DNA of 64,000 bases, from positions 147,507,162 through 147,571,161 of the forward strand of contig OY757013.1 in NCBI GenBank assembly GCA_963580285.1, written 5' to 3'. A program made the position numbers and the translations under genes. This DNA is from Lucinisca nassula. Lineage: Eukaryota > Mollusca > Bivalvia > Lucinida > Lucinidae. This document shows, piece by piece, positions 21,281 to 31,905 of this stretch. Within the stretch, counting starts at the first letter, position 1; every line of letters begins with the position of its first letter. The notes below the pieces were generated by a model. That model was not told the origin of the DNA, ran no database searches, and saw only the letters and a program-made list of their open reading frames with translations.

Positions 21281-21549
21281 CTGAAAAAATAGAACTCGAT
21301 GTCTATTGTCGGCGCGAATACCGCGGTCACGTGACCTGTATCGGCTGCCCATTGGTCTGATAGGTCAGGTGACATCAGCGACCAATCAGGACTCGACACT
21401 AGGGAGGTCACGGAAAAAGGGACATGCCGGTGGCATTTCTGGCTAGATTTTTTGTCAGACTGACCCAGACTTGCGTCTGGTGAAAAGGCTTTATTTGCAG
21501 TGATGGGTAGGTATACTATTAATTTAAATTAATTTTACATTAAAAATAT
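21281..21549. repeat. DIRS right inverted terminal repeat
   Basis: Reverse complement of 13470-13725: ACTCGATGTCTATTGTCGGC, GCGGTCACGTGACCTGTATC, GGGACATGCCGGTGGCATTT, CTTGCGTCTGGTGAAAAGGC. It ends in an AT-rich terminus (ATTAATTTAAATTAATTTTA) that differs from the left terminus but matches the right half of the internal complementary region. Confidence 0.85.
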
Positions 21550-21882
21550 CATTTTACATTTGGTTAAAGTTTTATGACAAAGTTTATAGATGCCTGTATG
21601 TTCTAAACTCTAAGAAAAATTCAATTGATACTTGCATCAATGTTGCATACCAGTCCAAAGATTTCATTGATGCATACCCCACCCTGCTGCTTCATTAACT
21701 TTGATCCCTCACTCCCTTGGTCCATTTAGAAATTTTATGTTTGGTTCAGCTTTTACAAGCACATTTATAGATTCTTATAGCTTCTTGACTTCATTCATAT
21801 TACATACAAGCTCGAAAGATATATCAGAGGGTGGCACTGGCCAGGGGTATACGTGACCCACTGGTCGCTTTCTCTAGTTAAC
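21550..21882 (+). mobile_element. Outer hairpin-ended element, right segment
   Basis: GGTTAAAGTTTTATGACAAA, CAAGCTCGAAAGATATATCA and GACCCACTGGTCGCTTTCTC match the reverse complement of 8283-8650, completing the element that began at 9592. Confidence 0.7.
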
Positions 21883-21884
21883 CT

Positions 21885-22291
21885 CTGCTCAGGAGTCACC
21901 TCCCTCCTCGAGCCAGCAACCGCTTTACCGAATCAAATTTCCCTCAATTAAACAACCAGAGTTAAATCAATAGCAAAAATTCGGATGTAAAAATAGGAAT
22001 TTCTCTTCTGGTGTATTTATTTATTTCAAAATTTATTTTTCTCAAAACTACAATTGTGATATATGCATAAATACAATACAAACAAGTGAAAAGAAACATA
22101 AATGATGGAGAGGTGTCGGATGACACCTCTCCATCATTAATGTTTCTTTTAATATGTCTTCATTTATCACCATTTTTCGTCTGTCGACAACAAGCCATAC
22201 ATCATCTCAAACATTTACCTCTGTTGAACAGCCACCTCCCTTAAACAGCCAGTTTTGGAGTTTTCCTAGGATGAATGTTTAATGGAGGTTA
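21885..22291. mobile_element. Possible MITE with central 29-bp perfect hairpin
   Basis: The ends TAACCTCTG... and ...TGGAGGTTA look like short inverted termini. CAGCCACCTCCC motifs link it to the small element at 9494-9587. At its centre (22089-22150) the arms AAAAGAAACAT and AATGATGGAGAGGTGTC pair across a GGAT loop with one mismatch. Element status is inferred; the hairpin is plain. Confidence 0.55.
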
Positions 22292-22610
22292 CAATGTCGT
22301 TGTTTAGGAATAAATAAAACAGTTGCATATTTGGTTGTACATGAAAAGTATATCTTATAGCTCCAGCAAGTGTATTGACATCATAACTAGAGCTGCAATA
22401 CAAAAAGAGGAGAAAGACCCATAGTGTTGAAATATTTTAAATTCATGCGTACCAGGTACATCACTGTAAGACATGGTAACATGGTTTTACTCCACGAGTT
22501 ATGTATGGGCCCTTGGCAACTGTTCTGCCATTATGCCTTAGTGTGGTATAAGCTTCATTGAGGAAGGACCACAAACGCAAAAGCAATTGAACAAAATTTA
22601 TTTTAATATT
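22292..22610. other. Gene-free stretch
   Basis: Nothing recognised. Confidence 0.5.
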
Positions 22611-23105
22611 TAGCTCACCTGGGCATGAAGTGCTTGAGGTGAGCTATTGTGATCACCATATGTCCATTGTCCGACGTTCATCATCAACATTTACCTTGTT
22701 CACCCTCTAGAGGCCACTGTATTACTTCAATTGTTATGAAACTTTTGCTAGAATGTTTGTCTTGATGATATCTAGGTCAAGTTCTAATACGGGTCATGTC
22801 AGGTCAAAAACTAGGTCAAATTTTTTTTGAAAACCTTATTCGCCCTCTAGAAGATATTTTTGCTTCAATCTTCATGAAACTTTAATAGAATGTTGCCTTG
22901 ATATCAAGGTCAAGTTTAAAAATTGGTCAAGTCAGGTAAAGAAAACTAGGTCAAATTTATTTAAAGCCTTGTTCACCCTCTAGAAGCCATAATTTTAGTT
23001 CAGTCTTCATGAAACTTTTGTTTGCCTTGATGATATCAAGGTCAAGTTCGAATATGGGTCATGTCAAGTAAAAAACTGGGTCACTAGGTCAGTTTTCTTT
23101 AAAGT
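22611..23105 (+). mobile_element. AGCTCACC-type array element, left segment
   Basis: Starts TAGCTCACCTGGGCATGAAG and CTTGAGGTGAGCTATTGTGA (terminal foldback), then ~140-bp units with CACCCTCTAGAGGCCACTG and GATATCAAGGTCAAGTT. It is interrupted by two retroelement fragments and resumes at ~25661. Confidence 0.7.
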
Positions 23106-23611
23106 TGAAGTAAAACAAAGATCAGGAATCGATACAATTAACTTACTCCACCCATCAAAGACACCAAAGGGAAAGAAATACAAACATTAAGCGACCAGAC
23201 CATAATGGAAACTTAAACAAAGGAAGGCCATAAGGACAGTTACTTTCGCACAAAATGGCCATATGGCCATCCAAAATTAAAAGACACAAGTGATACACAC
23301 AGTAAGTAACAAACAACAACATAAATAAATCGCCACAGAAGAACCGCCTTGGAACGGTCAGTGAAAGATTTCCACTGGGGGGCTTAAATCGATTTAACGT
23401 GGCCACAATCCTCGCCCTTACTTCCGTCGCGATTTAGACAAATAATTTGTTCAGTCCGCATGAAGGCCTCCTAACTCATCAGTGCAACATCTCCGTGAAC
23501 ACAAAAAATCAAAGAACCACAGAGGTGAGACAACGGTGAGGACTCGACAGCAAGAAACCACTGAAATGCTGGAGCAAAAGAAAACCAACAGTTAGACTCC
23601 GATGAGGGCAC
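23106..23611 (-). mobile_element. Penelope-like element 3' fragment, inverted
   Basis: Reverse complement of ~18960-19475, including CCGCCTTGGAACGGTCAGTG, ATCGATTTAACGTGGCCACA and CCGCATGAAGGCCTCCTAAC. The 83-codon minus-strand frame is an artefact of this region. The fragment ends exactly where the LINE fragment begins. Confidence 0.85.
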
Positions 23612-25637
23612 CCATGCATCATATCTTGCGGCCAAACGCAGAGCCAGTCGTGCAGTGCACCATGCTCGCCAAGAAGATGAGAAGGAGATCTACAAGAATA
23701 TTGACCCTAAATCCTTAGAAGTATACCGCCTTGCTAACCAGATGAGAAGAGAGAATACCGATGTTGCAGGTGACAAACCAGTAAAGAATGATGCAGGGGA
23801 GATGTCAATGAGTGAAGACTCAAAGCAGAGGGCCTGCTTAGAACACTACCAAAGGCTACTCAATGTTGAGTTCGACTGGGACCGAGACCACCTGTCTGAT
23901 GAACCACTAGTGGAAAAGCCACCCATCCCAATCACTATTGATATTGTTAAGAAGGCTATCTCTCAGATGAAGACTGGCAAAGCACCGGGTCCCTCTGGCA
24001 TAGTGGTGGAGATGATAAGAGCTGCAGGTGATGCGGGGGCCTCGATGATCCGCGGCCTTGCAGCTGCAATCATCCGTGATGGCAAGGTACCCTCTGACTG
24101 GGAACAGAGTTTCATTGTCTGTCTCTACAAGGACAAGGGCGATGCATTGGAACGGGGCAACTACCGTGGTCTCAAGCTGACAGAACAGGTCATGAAAGTC
24201 CTGCAGAGGATTGTGGATGGTCTCATTAGGCAGTTGGTGTCCATCGACGATTCCCAGTTTGGCTTCGTCCCAGGAAGAGGCACAACAGACGCAATTTTTG
24301 TTTTACGGCAGCTGCAAGAGAAGTATCTGGCGGCCAACAGGAGACTCTACATGGCTTTTGTAGACCTGGAGAATGCATTTGACCGAGTGCCTCGGAAAGT
24401 CATCTGGTGGGCACTAAGAAAACTTGGAGTGGACGAGTGGATTGTGAAACTGGTCCAAGGGATGTATGCTAATGCTCGGAGCCGTGTCCGCGTTGGTGAT
24501 GGTTACAGTGAAGAATTCGAGGTGAAGGTGGGTGTTCATCAAGGCTCTGTTCTCAGCCCACTGCTTTTCATCATTGTGCTTGAAGCCTTGTCGTGCGAGG
24601 TCCGCTCTGGAGTCCCCTGGGAGGACCTGTATGCTGATGACCTTGTCATCATAGCTGAATCCCTTGAGGAATGTGTCAGAAGGCTCTTAACTTGGAGAGA
24701 TGCAATGGAGGCGAAAGGGCTGAGAGTGAAGGCAGGAAAGACAAAGATCATGATCTGTGGTACAGGTCTGGACCTCTTGCAGAGTACAGGCCAGTTCCCA
24801 TGCGCTGTATGTCGCACTGGAGTGGGCAGCAACAGTATCTTTTGTTATGGCTGCAAGTTCTGGATGCACAAGAAATGCAGTGGGCTCAAACGCTTGATAG
24901 AAGACCCTGATTACAGGTGTACACGGTGCCAAGGAACTGCACGCCCCTTAGATGGCAGACCACAGAGGGAAGTCCAAGTCGGATCCGACAAGCTGGAGGT
25001 TGTGGCTTCCTTTTGCTACCTAGGTGATATGCTCTCTGCAGCGGGTGGTTGCGACCTTTCAACTACATCACGTGTGAAAACAGCCTGGAAGAAATTCAAG
25101 TTGCTACCAGTTCACTCTTCCTGCCACCTCTCTTTCAAGATACGTGGCCGTGTGTATAGCTCTTGTGTGCGGAGCGCAATGCTCCATGCCAGTGAGACAT
25201 GGCCATTGACAAAGTCAAACCTCCAACGTCTACAGCGAAATGACAGGGCAATGATGAGACAGATCTGCAATGTCAAGCCACAGGACACTGTAACCGTCAG
25301 GTCCAGCGAGTTACTTGAGCGTCTTGGAATTGAGGACCTGGACCTCATCCTGAAAGAGAGAAGGCTTCGCTAATATGGACATGTGGAACGCTCCAACGGT
25401 GCATTCAAGGCTGCCTGTGACATACAGGTAGGTGGAAAGCGGGGGCCAGGAAGGCCCAAGATGACCTGGAGCCAGCTAACAGAAAGACATTACAGAGAAT
25501 GGAAGCTCTCTGCTATCGATCCTCATGATAGACAAGCCTGGAGATCTGGTGTAAGATCTGCCATGCGTGCAGCAAGCCAGCTACCTGGAAGGGGGCCCAC
25601 TTACGTGGACGTTGCCCCTGTACCTGCACGTTATTAA
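23612..25637 (+). pseudogene. LINE ORF2 C-terminal part: reverse transcriptase with PHD-like zinc finger, one stop
   Basis: An almost open frame of ~660 codons. RT motifs: KTGKAPGPSGI and FIVCLYKDKGD (fingers), FVPGRGTTDAIFVL, MAFVDLENAFDRV (motif A), GVHQGSVLSPLLF (motif B) and LYADDLVII at ~24627-24653 (motif C, intact YADD), then GLRVKAGKTKIM. A C4HC3 finger lies at 24801-24929: CAVC, CYGC, H-x2-C, C-x2-C, the spacing of a PHD finger. It is followed by ASFCYLGDMLSAAGGC and the LINE C-terminal block RLR-YGHVERS...GKRGPGRPKMTW. In-frame TAA at 25371-25373 replaces the expected Trp of RLRWYGHV; the same frame continues to 25637. No ATG is in place at the start, since the gene enters truncated. 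This is the least decayed coding sequence in the window, so the insertion is relatively young. The clade is not assigned. Confidence 0.9.
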
Positions 25638-25660
25638 AAAATCCGTTGATGATGATGAGA
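23612..25660 (+). mobile_element. 5'-truncated non-LTR retrotransposon (LINE)
   Basis: Holds the C-terminal part of a LINE ORF2 with RT and a PHD-like finger, followed by a tail TTAAAAAATCCGTTGATGAT GATGA. The apurinic endonuclease expected upstream is absent. The 5' break abuts the inverted Penelope fragment, and the array sequence resumes right after the tail. Confidence 0.85.
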
Positions 25661-25925
25661 GACCCAAGTTTTGCTTCGATCTTCATGAAACCATACCAGA
25701 ATGTTTGCCATGATGATATCTGGGTCAGACTTGAATATGGGTCATGCCAGGTTAAAAACTGGGTCACTGGGTCAAATTGCCTTAAAACCTTGTTCACCCT
25801 CTAGAGGCCTCAATTTTGCTTCAATCTTTATGAAATTTTACCAGAATGTTTGTCTTGATGATATCAAGGTCCAGTTCAAATAGGGTCGTGTCAGGTCAAA
25901 AACTGGGTCACTAAGTCAAAGGGCA
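25661..25925 (+). mobile_element. AGCTCACC-type array element, right segment
   Basis: Resumes the 22611 element with GACCCAAGTTTTGCTTCGAT, GATATCTGGGTCAGACTTGA and CACCCTCTAGAGGCCTCAAT. The usual right terminus (GGGCC...CTCTTGTT) is not seen; it fades near GGTCACTAAGTCAAAGGGC. Confidence 0.65.
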
Positions 25926-27700
25926 TCTTTCATCTGTGCCCACACGTTTTTTCTTTAAACTTTGTATTTCAATAACTCCGCATATACAACCTATAAAAAT
26001 GTATTTATTAAATTATATAAATCAAAGTAGGACTCAGGAGGCCACCCTGACTGACTCCCTCCATAAGCTGATGTCTGTGCCTAAATAAGTCAGCCGTAAA
26101 TCTTATGTTTTATTTAGTTTCAAGAATTGTGAACTGGGTTGTATGCAGGACTCCATAGGCATTCTTTTGGTACTACAAATCCTTTTGAATTAATTAAAGT
26201 TTACATTTTCTGAGAAAATAATTATCAAAAATCTCATTTTTTAATTAAAATTAAAAAAAATATATATATCCAAATTCAATTCCTAAGATACATATGTTCT
26301 AGTCTTTGTCAAGATTTCATTTTACTAGGAAAACTTGCGATATGTATCCTCTGTAGCTATGCCAAATTTGATGAAAATCAGAAGCCGGTAACACTGAAGT
26401 TTTACACCTTTAATGGATGTAGGTCGTTTCTGCAAAATTTACTGTTTTATTGAAATCATCCAAGAACCTCACAAAAAGGCATTGCCCTCAAAATTCCTAA
26501 CACTTATGTAATACAAATGAGATTATACAAATCACAATGAATACATCTTGAGCTGATTTAGTTCAGAAAACATTAAAATATCGTGAATTTCTGGTATATG
26601 CCTTTCATTTATACACTTTGAATTATCCAAAATAAAAGATAGTAAAACACTAAATCAAAATAATAAATCTTATTACATGTAATCAACAAATTAGGCGTAA
26701 CAATATATATTGCTTTTTTTATTAGCAGCAAAATTATTGTGTACATGTTCAACTTTATTTAATGACTTTTACAGAAGTTATGCTACTAAAATAGGTGTAA
26801 GGCAAGGAGATCCATTGCTTTCATTGCCATACCGAGAGGGGACGCAATGGTCAATGGTTGGTTGTTACTAGTACAAATAGTACTGTTCATAAATCCATGG
26901 CCAAATTAAGCCTTAGATATACTCTGTCTTTATGTACACTGGATTCTTATCCTTACAAAAAAGTTACAGTAATTATTGGCCAGTATTTCCAATAACTGAC
27001 ACTGATATGGAGTTTCTGTTGCAAAATATATCATTGATTAAGGATACTTGGTGTAAACCAAGCTGTTCCATGGCCTAGAGGAATTTTGCTATCAAACAGG
27101 GAGAGAAACAGTTTCCTTCCTTACAGTACACATGCATAAAATGTCTCTTTTCTGCAAAGGAATTGTAATTGTTGACGTTTCTTTAGTGTCTTATTTTTTC
27201 TGTTTTTACTTTGTCAATATAGTGGTTAATTTAGCCGAAGTGAGCTTTTTGCATTTTTACTGGTTGTAAAACTTTCAACCACTTATTGAATGTTTCTGCT
27301 GAATGCAAGTCCACTGTTCTTTTTAAGCACTGTTCTTGCTTGCTTTGTTGTTCATTAATGGTTGCCGGTACATTTCGGTGCAATTTATCTCTCAGCTTAG
27401 AAAGAGCATTGTAGTGTTTGGGCAGAAAAAAAAGCATCACAGTGTATTTACTGAATTTAGTTATAGTTTAGTAGGCTTATCTTACATACGTAAGTTCTGA
27501 AGTTAGATAACAGACAATTCAGTTTTTCATTAACACTTTTACTACATGGGAATCAGCTGAAATATATTCAGCTCAATCTGAATTGATATCACCTTTACTA
27601 CATGGGCATTTTATATTAATGTAAAAATGTTCTTAATACATGTATTAATTGTTTTTGTAATATTTCTTTGCTACAGCTGAGAACCATTCGGCTAAGTTTT
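25926..27700. other. Long AT-rich stretch without genes
   Basis: No ORF with a recognisable domain, no tandem or inverted repeat of note and no RNA gene. The 69-codon minus-strand frame at 27231-27440 is unremarkable. Confidence 0.55.
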
Positions 27701-27867
27701 AGACAAAAATGCTTCTGTCAAAGATTACTACTGTGTGTGTCCAGCTGGAAAAAGAGCTATCGGCATGTATGGACACACAGCTAGTATCATTTTTTTCTCT
27801 TGGACATTTGGCTTATCAGTCCACAATACAGCCACTATCACAGGCCAGCCACTCCAAAATAGAAGTG

Positions 27868-28247
27868 GAGGCAATGATCAGGAATCGATACAAAAACCCA
27901 CAGCTCCCATCAGAGACACCAAAGGGAAAGAAACACAAACATGAATCAACAGACCTAATGGAAACATTAACAGCGGAAAGCCAAAAGGACAATTACTTTC
28001 ATAGAGCAAATGGCCAATAGGCTATCCAAAATAATATAAGCGACACAAACACCCAAAGACAAACCATAACAAAAATAAGCCGCGACAGAAGAGCCGCCTT
28101 GGAATGGTCAGCGGAAACAAATTCCACTGGTGGGGGGGGGGGGGGGGGCTTAAATCGATTTTACGTGGCCACAATCCTCGCCCTTACTTCCGCCGCGATT
28201 TAGACAAATAGTTTGTTCAGTCCGCATGAAGGCCTCCTAACTCTTCA
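27868..28247 (-). mobile_element. Penelope-like element 3' fragment, inverted
   Basis: Contains GATCAGGAATCGATAC, GAGACACCAAAGGGAAAGAA, GAGCCGCCTTGGAATGGTCA, a G17 tract (28132-28148) at the variable C-tract site and CGCATGAAGGCCTCCTAACT. The 103-codon plus-strand frame ending inside it is an artefact. Confidence 0.85.
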
Positions 28248-29454
28248 AAGCTTTCATAGAGTAAAGGATTGAGCAGGCACAAATGGGGCCCAGAAAAGAA
28301 GTTGTAGATCTAGTAAATGGACTTGAACAGACTAAGTTAGGGTATATATGTGGCTATCTGTTGAAAGAGATCATTTTAAGAACTATCAAAGATTCAAAAT
28401 CTTATGAGTAATGTGATAACACCTCACAGATTGAATAATTATTATCACCAGTTTGAATGCTTCTCGATATCTTACATATGTGCTTTGTAATTACTGCAAC
28501 AACTGCTGAGATCGGTAAATGAAATGAAAAACCTATTCAAATAAAGAGACAACATAATCGTGATCACATAACTTTTCGAACACAGGCAGAAGCACGAACA
28601 TGTGTTTTCTAAAAGCCAATTTATTCAAATGGCCTTCAAATATACCTTCATGAAGCCGTTTGGTTTCATTCAGAGGGGCTATACAAAACAGATAGATTAG
28701 CTAGTGCCTAGTGCAGATACAAATACTGAAAACCGTTTGATGGGCCTTAATGCCAAGGAAAAGTAATCTCAAGTGTAGTAAACCTTTCTTTTTAAATGGA
28801 TAGTTAGGGTTAAACAAACAAACAAGAGATAGACTTGAGAGTCATTTATCTCGAGTCGGATAACAAATCTCATAAAATCTGATGCAACATCTAAAATGAC
28901 TGACATGTTGTTGATTTGAATGTTAAATCTGAACACCACATAAGCACCACTACTAAATTAGACAAGACAGACACGAAGAAAACTATGCACATGGTTTCAT
29001 GGGTGCGTTTGATGACGTTTGTCATCAAAACCTTTGCGGAATAGTTCTGTAGACAAAGTAGTTTGTTTTGGCCATGGCGTTAAACGGGAGGCAAATTTAC
29101 CAAACTGGATGTTTTGAAATAATACTTATAATTATGCTATGAACTACTTACACAACCCATACTATACTATACCCGTCCAAACTGAAAGCAATAGTAAAGT
29201 ATTATTAAACAGCATAACCGAAACCTGATAATCATATAATTTCACATTTTGCTGAATCAGGACTATCAGTATTCGGTCTGTTAAAACACAATGTTACCGG
29301 TCCTCAGTTTCCATGGAATTTCATCTGCATATTCTTAAGATATGTGGATAGTTTTCATACTAAAATGGTGTCTTGACAAAAATTGGAACATGGTAAAATT
29401 GCATATACAATTTTAATGAATACAAGCTGAAACATGGGGATATGTGATTGAGAC
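28248..29454. other. Gene-free stretch
   Basis: No gene, hairpin or tandem repeat recognised. Confidence 0.5.
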
Positions 29455-29521
29455 TTCTAAATCGCAACGGAAGTAAGGGCGAGGATTGTCGCCACGTAAA
29501 ATCGATTTAAGCCCCCCCCCC
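29455..29521 (+). mobile_element. Penelope-like 3' mini-fragment
   Basis: TAAATCGCAACGGAAGTAAG, GGCGAGGATTGTCGCC and AAATCGATTTAAG followed by ~11 C. Similarity stops at the C tract, where the next array begins. Confidence 0.75.
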
Positions 29522-30172
29522 CTCAAAGGTCAAGGTCATAAATAGAGGTCAAAGGTAAAAAAGGGCCTTTTTGTGTTTGGTCAATAACTTTCCTATTTGT
29601 AGATGGATTTTGAAATTACATGGCAGAAATTTTAACCTCAACGAGACGATGTGTCTCTTGCATGACCCATGTTGGTACCTCAAAGGTCAAGGTCATACAT
29701 AGAGGTCAAAGGTAAACAATTGCCTTTTTAAGTGTTCAGTCAATAACTTTCTTATTCCTGGATGGATGGCGAAATTACTTGGCAGAAATGTTAACCATCA
29801 CGAGGCGATGTGTTGCGCGCTAGACCCAGGTTGGTACCTCCAAGGTCAAGGTCATACTAAGAGGTCAAAGGTAAAAAAAAGTCTTTTTTTTGTGTGTGTC
29901 CAGTCAATAACTTTTTTATTTCTGGATGGACTTTTTAAATTACTTGGCAGAGATGTTAACCATCATGTGACGATGTGTTGTACCTCAGAGGTCAAGGTAA
30001 TACTTAGAGGTCAAATGTAAAAAAGGGCTTTTTGTGTACGGTCAATAACTTTCTTATTTTTCTCAGAATTTTTTGAAGTTATTTTGCAGAAATGTGTTGC
30101 ACACAAGACCCAGGTCAATACCTCCAATGTCAAGGCCATACTTAGAGGTCAAAAAGGGGGAGACATCTGTGT
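29522..30172 (+). repeat. AGGTCA-rich tandem array (~165-bp units, four copies)
   Basis: Each unit reads CCTCAAAGGTCAAGGTCATA, AGAGGTCAAAGGTAAA, GTCAATAACTTTC and TGGCAGAAATGTTAACC. It ends with GGGGGAGACATCTGTGTTTT, similar to the end of the 2157-3578 element, so it is probably the core and right end of another hairpin-ended element. Confidence 0.7.
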
Positions 30173-30199
30173 TTTTGTAGAAAAACAAATTCTAGTACT

Positions 30200-30760
30200 A
30201 ATTTATTTTAGTTCGATTTGGATAAAATCTTCAAGCTTATTTTGAATATTTTATGTGAATTTTCAGCTTTCTAGCTCTCATAGTTTCTGATAAATCTGTT
30301 AAGAAAATTTTCAGGATCAAGAATGGCCAAATTTGTAAACATAAAAAAAATGTAAACATATCAAGGGTCATAACTCGCAGAGTTATTGACCCTTAATCCC
30401 TATCCCGGTACACGCGATACACCCAGTCATTGTCCATGTTTATACGAACTTTCAGCTTTGTAGCTTTCATAGTTCCTGAGCAACCTGTTAAGAAAATTTT
30501 CAAGGTCAGGATTAACAAAATTTGAAAACCTATCAAGGGGTCCTTAATCCCTATTCCGGTATACACAATACCATGTTTGTACGAACATACGATTTATTTT
30601 CAGCTTTCTAGCTTTCATAGTTCCCGAGAAATCTGTTTTTGAAAACCTGCCTTGGGAGATAACTTCAAAAGTAATTGACCCTTTATCCCTGTATAGGTAT
30701 GCAAGATTTATCCAGTCATTGTCCATGTTACATTACGAAAAACATGCCTCTTGAAATATA
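30200..30760 (+). repeat. ~170-220-bp tandem units, three copies
   Basis: Units share TTTTCAGCTTTCTAGCT, TTCATAGTTCCTGAG, CTGTTAAGAAAATTTTCA, TTGACCCTTAATCCCTAT and CCAGTCATTGTCCATGTT. Open frames on the minus strand here are shadows. Confidence 0.65.
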
Positions 30761-30819
30761 TTGGTAAACTTTTACCACCAGAAAATGAAAAACGAAATCT
30801 GACAAAAATCCTGATATTT

Positions 30820-30935
30820 TTCACATTTCTGCTCAAAACATAGACTGTGGGTACTCGTTAGAACCGACTCGGTGAGGCGGTTCTAATGAGTACATGTACT
30901 CACAATTTATGATTTTGAGCAGAAATAAGAAAAAT
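30820..30935. repeat. Foldback element, family B
   Basis: Outer arms TTTCTGCTCAAAACATA and ATGATTTTGAGCAGAAA, inner arms GGGTACTCGTTAGAACCG and CGGTTCTAATGAGTAC. The flank AATAAGAAAAAT is shared with other copies. Confidence 0.75.
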
Positions 30936-31678
30936 AATGTATACCTTTTGCAATATAAAAGTGGGGTTTAACCCTTTCCCACTCAGATACGCCTTTTTGC
31001 GTGTCTGAACACCCCCCCCCCCACCCCCTTCTTTTTAGCCACAAGACCACCTAAAATCTGCATTCTCCATCCCAGGATAGCTATGTTTCACAGTTGACCA
31101 TCGTACAGTATCTGAAATCGGAAGCTGCTGCTACTGTACGCTCAAAATCGTTAGCTGCTTCACACGATATTTATGAAAAACACTAAAAATCAATAAAATT
31201 CGGTATTACCACCCGGAAAGGACACATGCTTTGGAAGGTAAGGGTCATCCCTTTTCAAATTTGCTTCGATTTGGAATCATAAGGCACCCTGTTCTGCATA
31301 GTAAAATGATTCTGGTGCTGCATCAGTGAGTTTGTTGTTTTTTTTTACGGCGTAGCCGTTATGTCTTTGCTTTTGTCCTACATTTTTCGTTATTCCATTG
31401 GTCAATAAAACCACATGTCCAAGGAGATGACCATTTCATTGGTCAATGATTTGCATAAATAAATCTACTAAAAAACCACGACAGTTTACCGAAGTTTTAA
31501 ACTAGGAAATGTTTCATTTTTTTATGTGAGACATGAATGAAAAATATATACAGTTTCGGCTTGCTCACCGTCTTGTCCTTTGATGACCATACGTCATATG
31601 TATAATTGTGTTTCTAGTGAATTCTGAAACTGCTGCGGTGAATAGCTATTTTGACCTAATTTCACGTGGTGGTCTATA
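30936..31678. other. Gene-free stretch with a C tract
   Basis: A C-rich tract (31008-31027) and no gene. Confidence 0.5.
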
Positions 31679-31745
31679 TAGCGAAAGGAACCATTTCGCG
31701 AAAGGAAGGTTCCTTTCGCGAAAGGAAGAATTTTCTGCGAAAGGA
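31679..31745. repeat. Direct and inverted GCGAAAGGAA repeats
   Basis: Four copies of TTCGCGAAAGGAA-like sequence; GGAACC...GGTTCC and CCTTTCGCGAAAGG make nested palindromes. Confidence 0.7.
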
Positions 31746-31750
31746 ATTGT

Positions 31751-31905
31751 TTGTTTGATTTGAGGTTTAACGTTCAAATCAACACTGTGTAGGTAATTTT
31801 GGAGACGTTGCTTCCAAGTTTGTGGAACTTTTACCCGACATTGAGATAAAATGACACCTCAAGCCCTGTTGCCCAATGAAACCAATAAAGAGATATAGCA
31901 TGACA
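31751..31905 (-). mobile_element. SINE-B 3' fragment
   Basis: Minus-strand match to the SINE at 6117-6394: GGGCAACAGGGCTTGAGG, TGTCGGGTAAAAGTTCC, CCAAAATTACCTACACAGTG and TTGATTTGAACGTTAAAC. Confidence 0.65.

Larger units (their letters stand above)
13470..21549 (+). mobile_element. DIRS-type tyrosine-recombinase retrotransposon, decayed, with nested insertions
   Basis: An ~8.1-kb unit is bounded by ~260-bp inverted terminal repeats and carries an internal complementary region next to the right repeat, the layout known for DIRS-1. Remnants of a reverse transcriptase, RNase H and tyrosine recombinase occur in DIRS order, spread over all three frames with many stops. It interrupts the hairpin-ended element whose right end resumes at 21550. 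Insertions inside it are a 68-bp SINE-like tail (17309-17376) and a Penelope-like element (~17440-19475). No intact ORF remains, so this copy is immobile. Confidence 0.85.
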
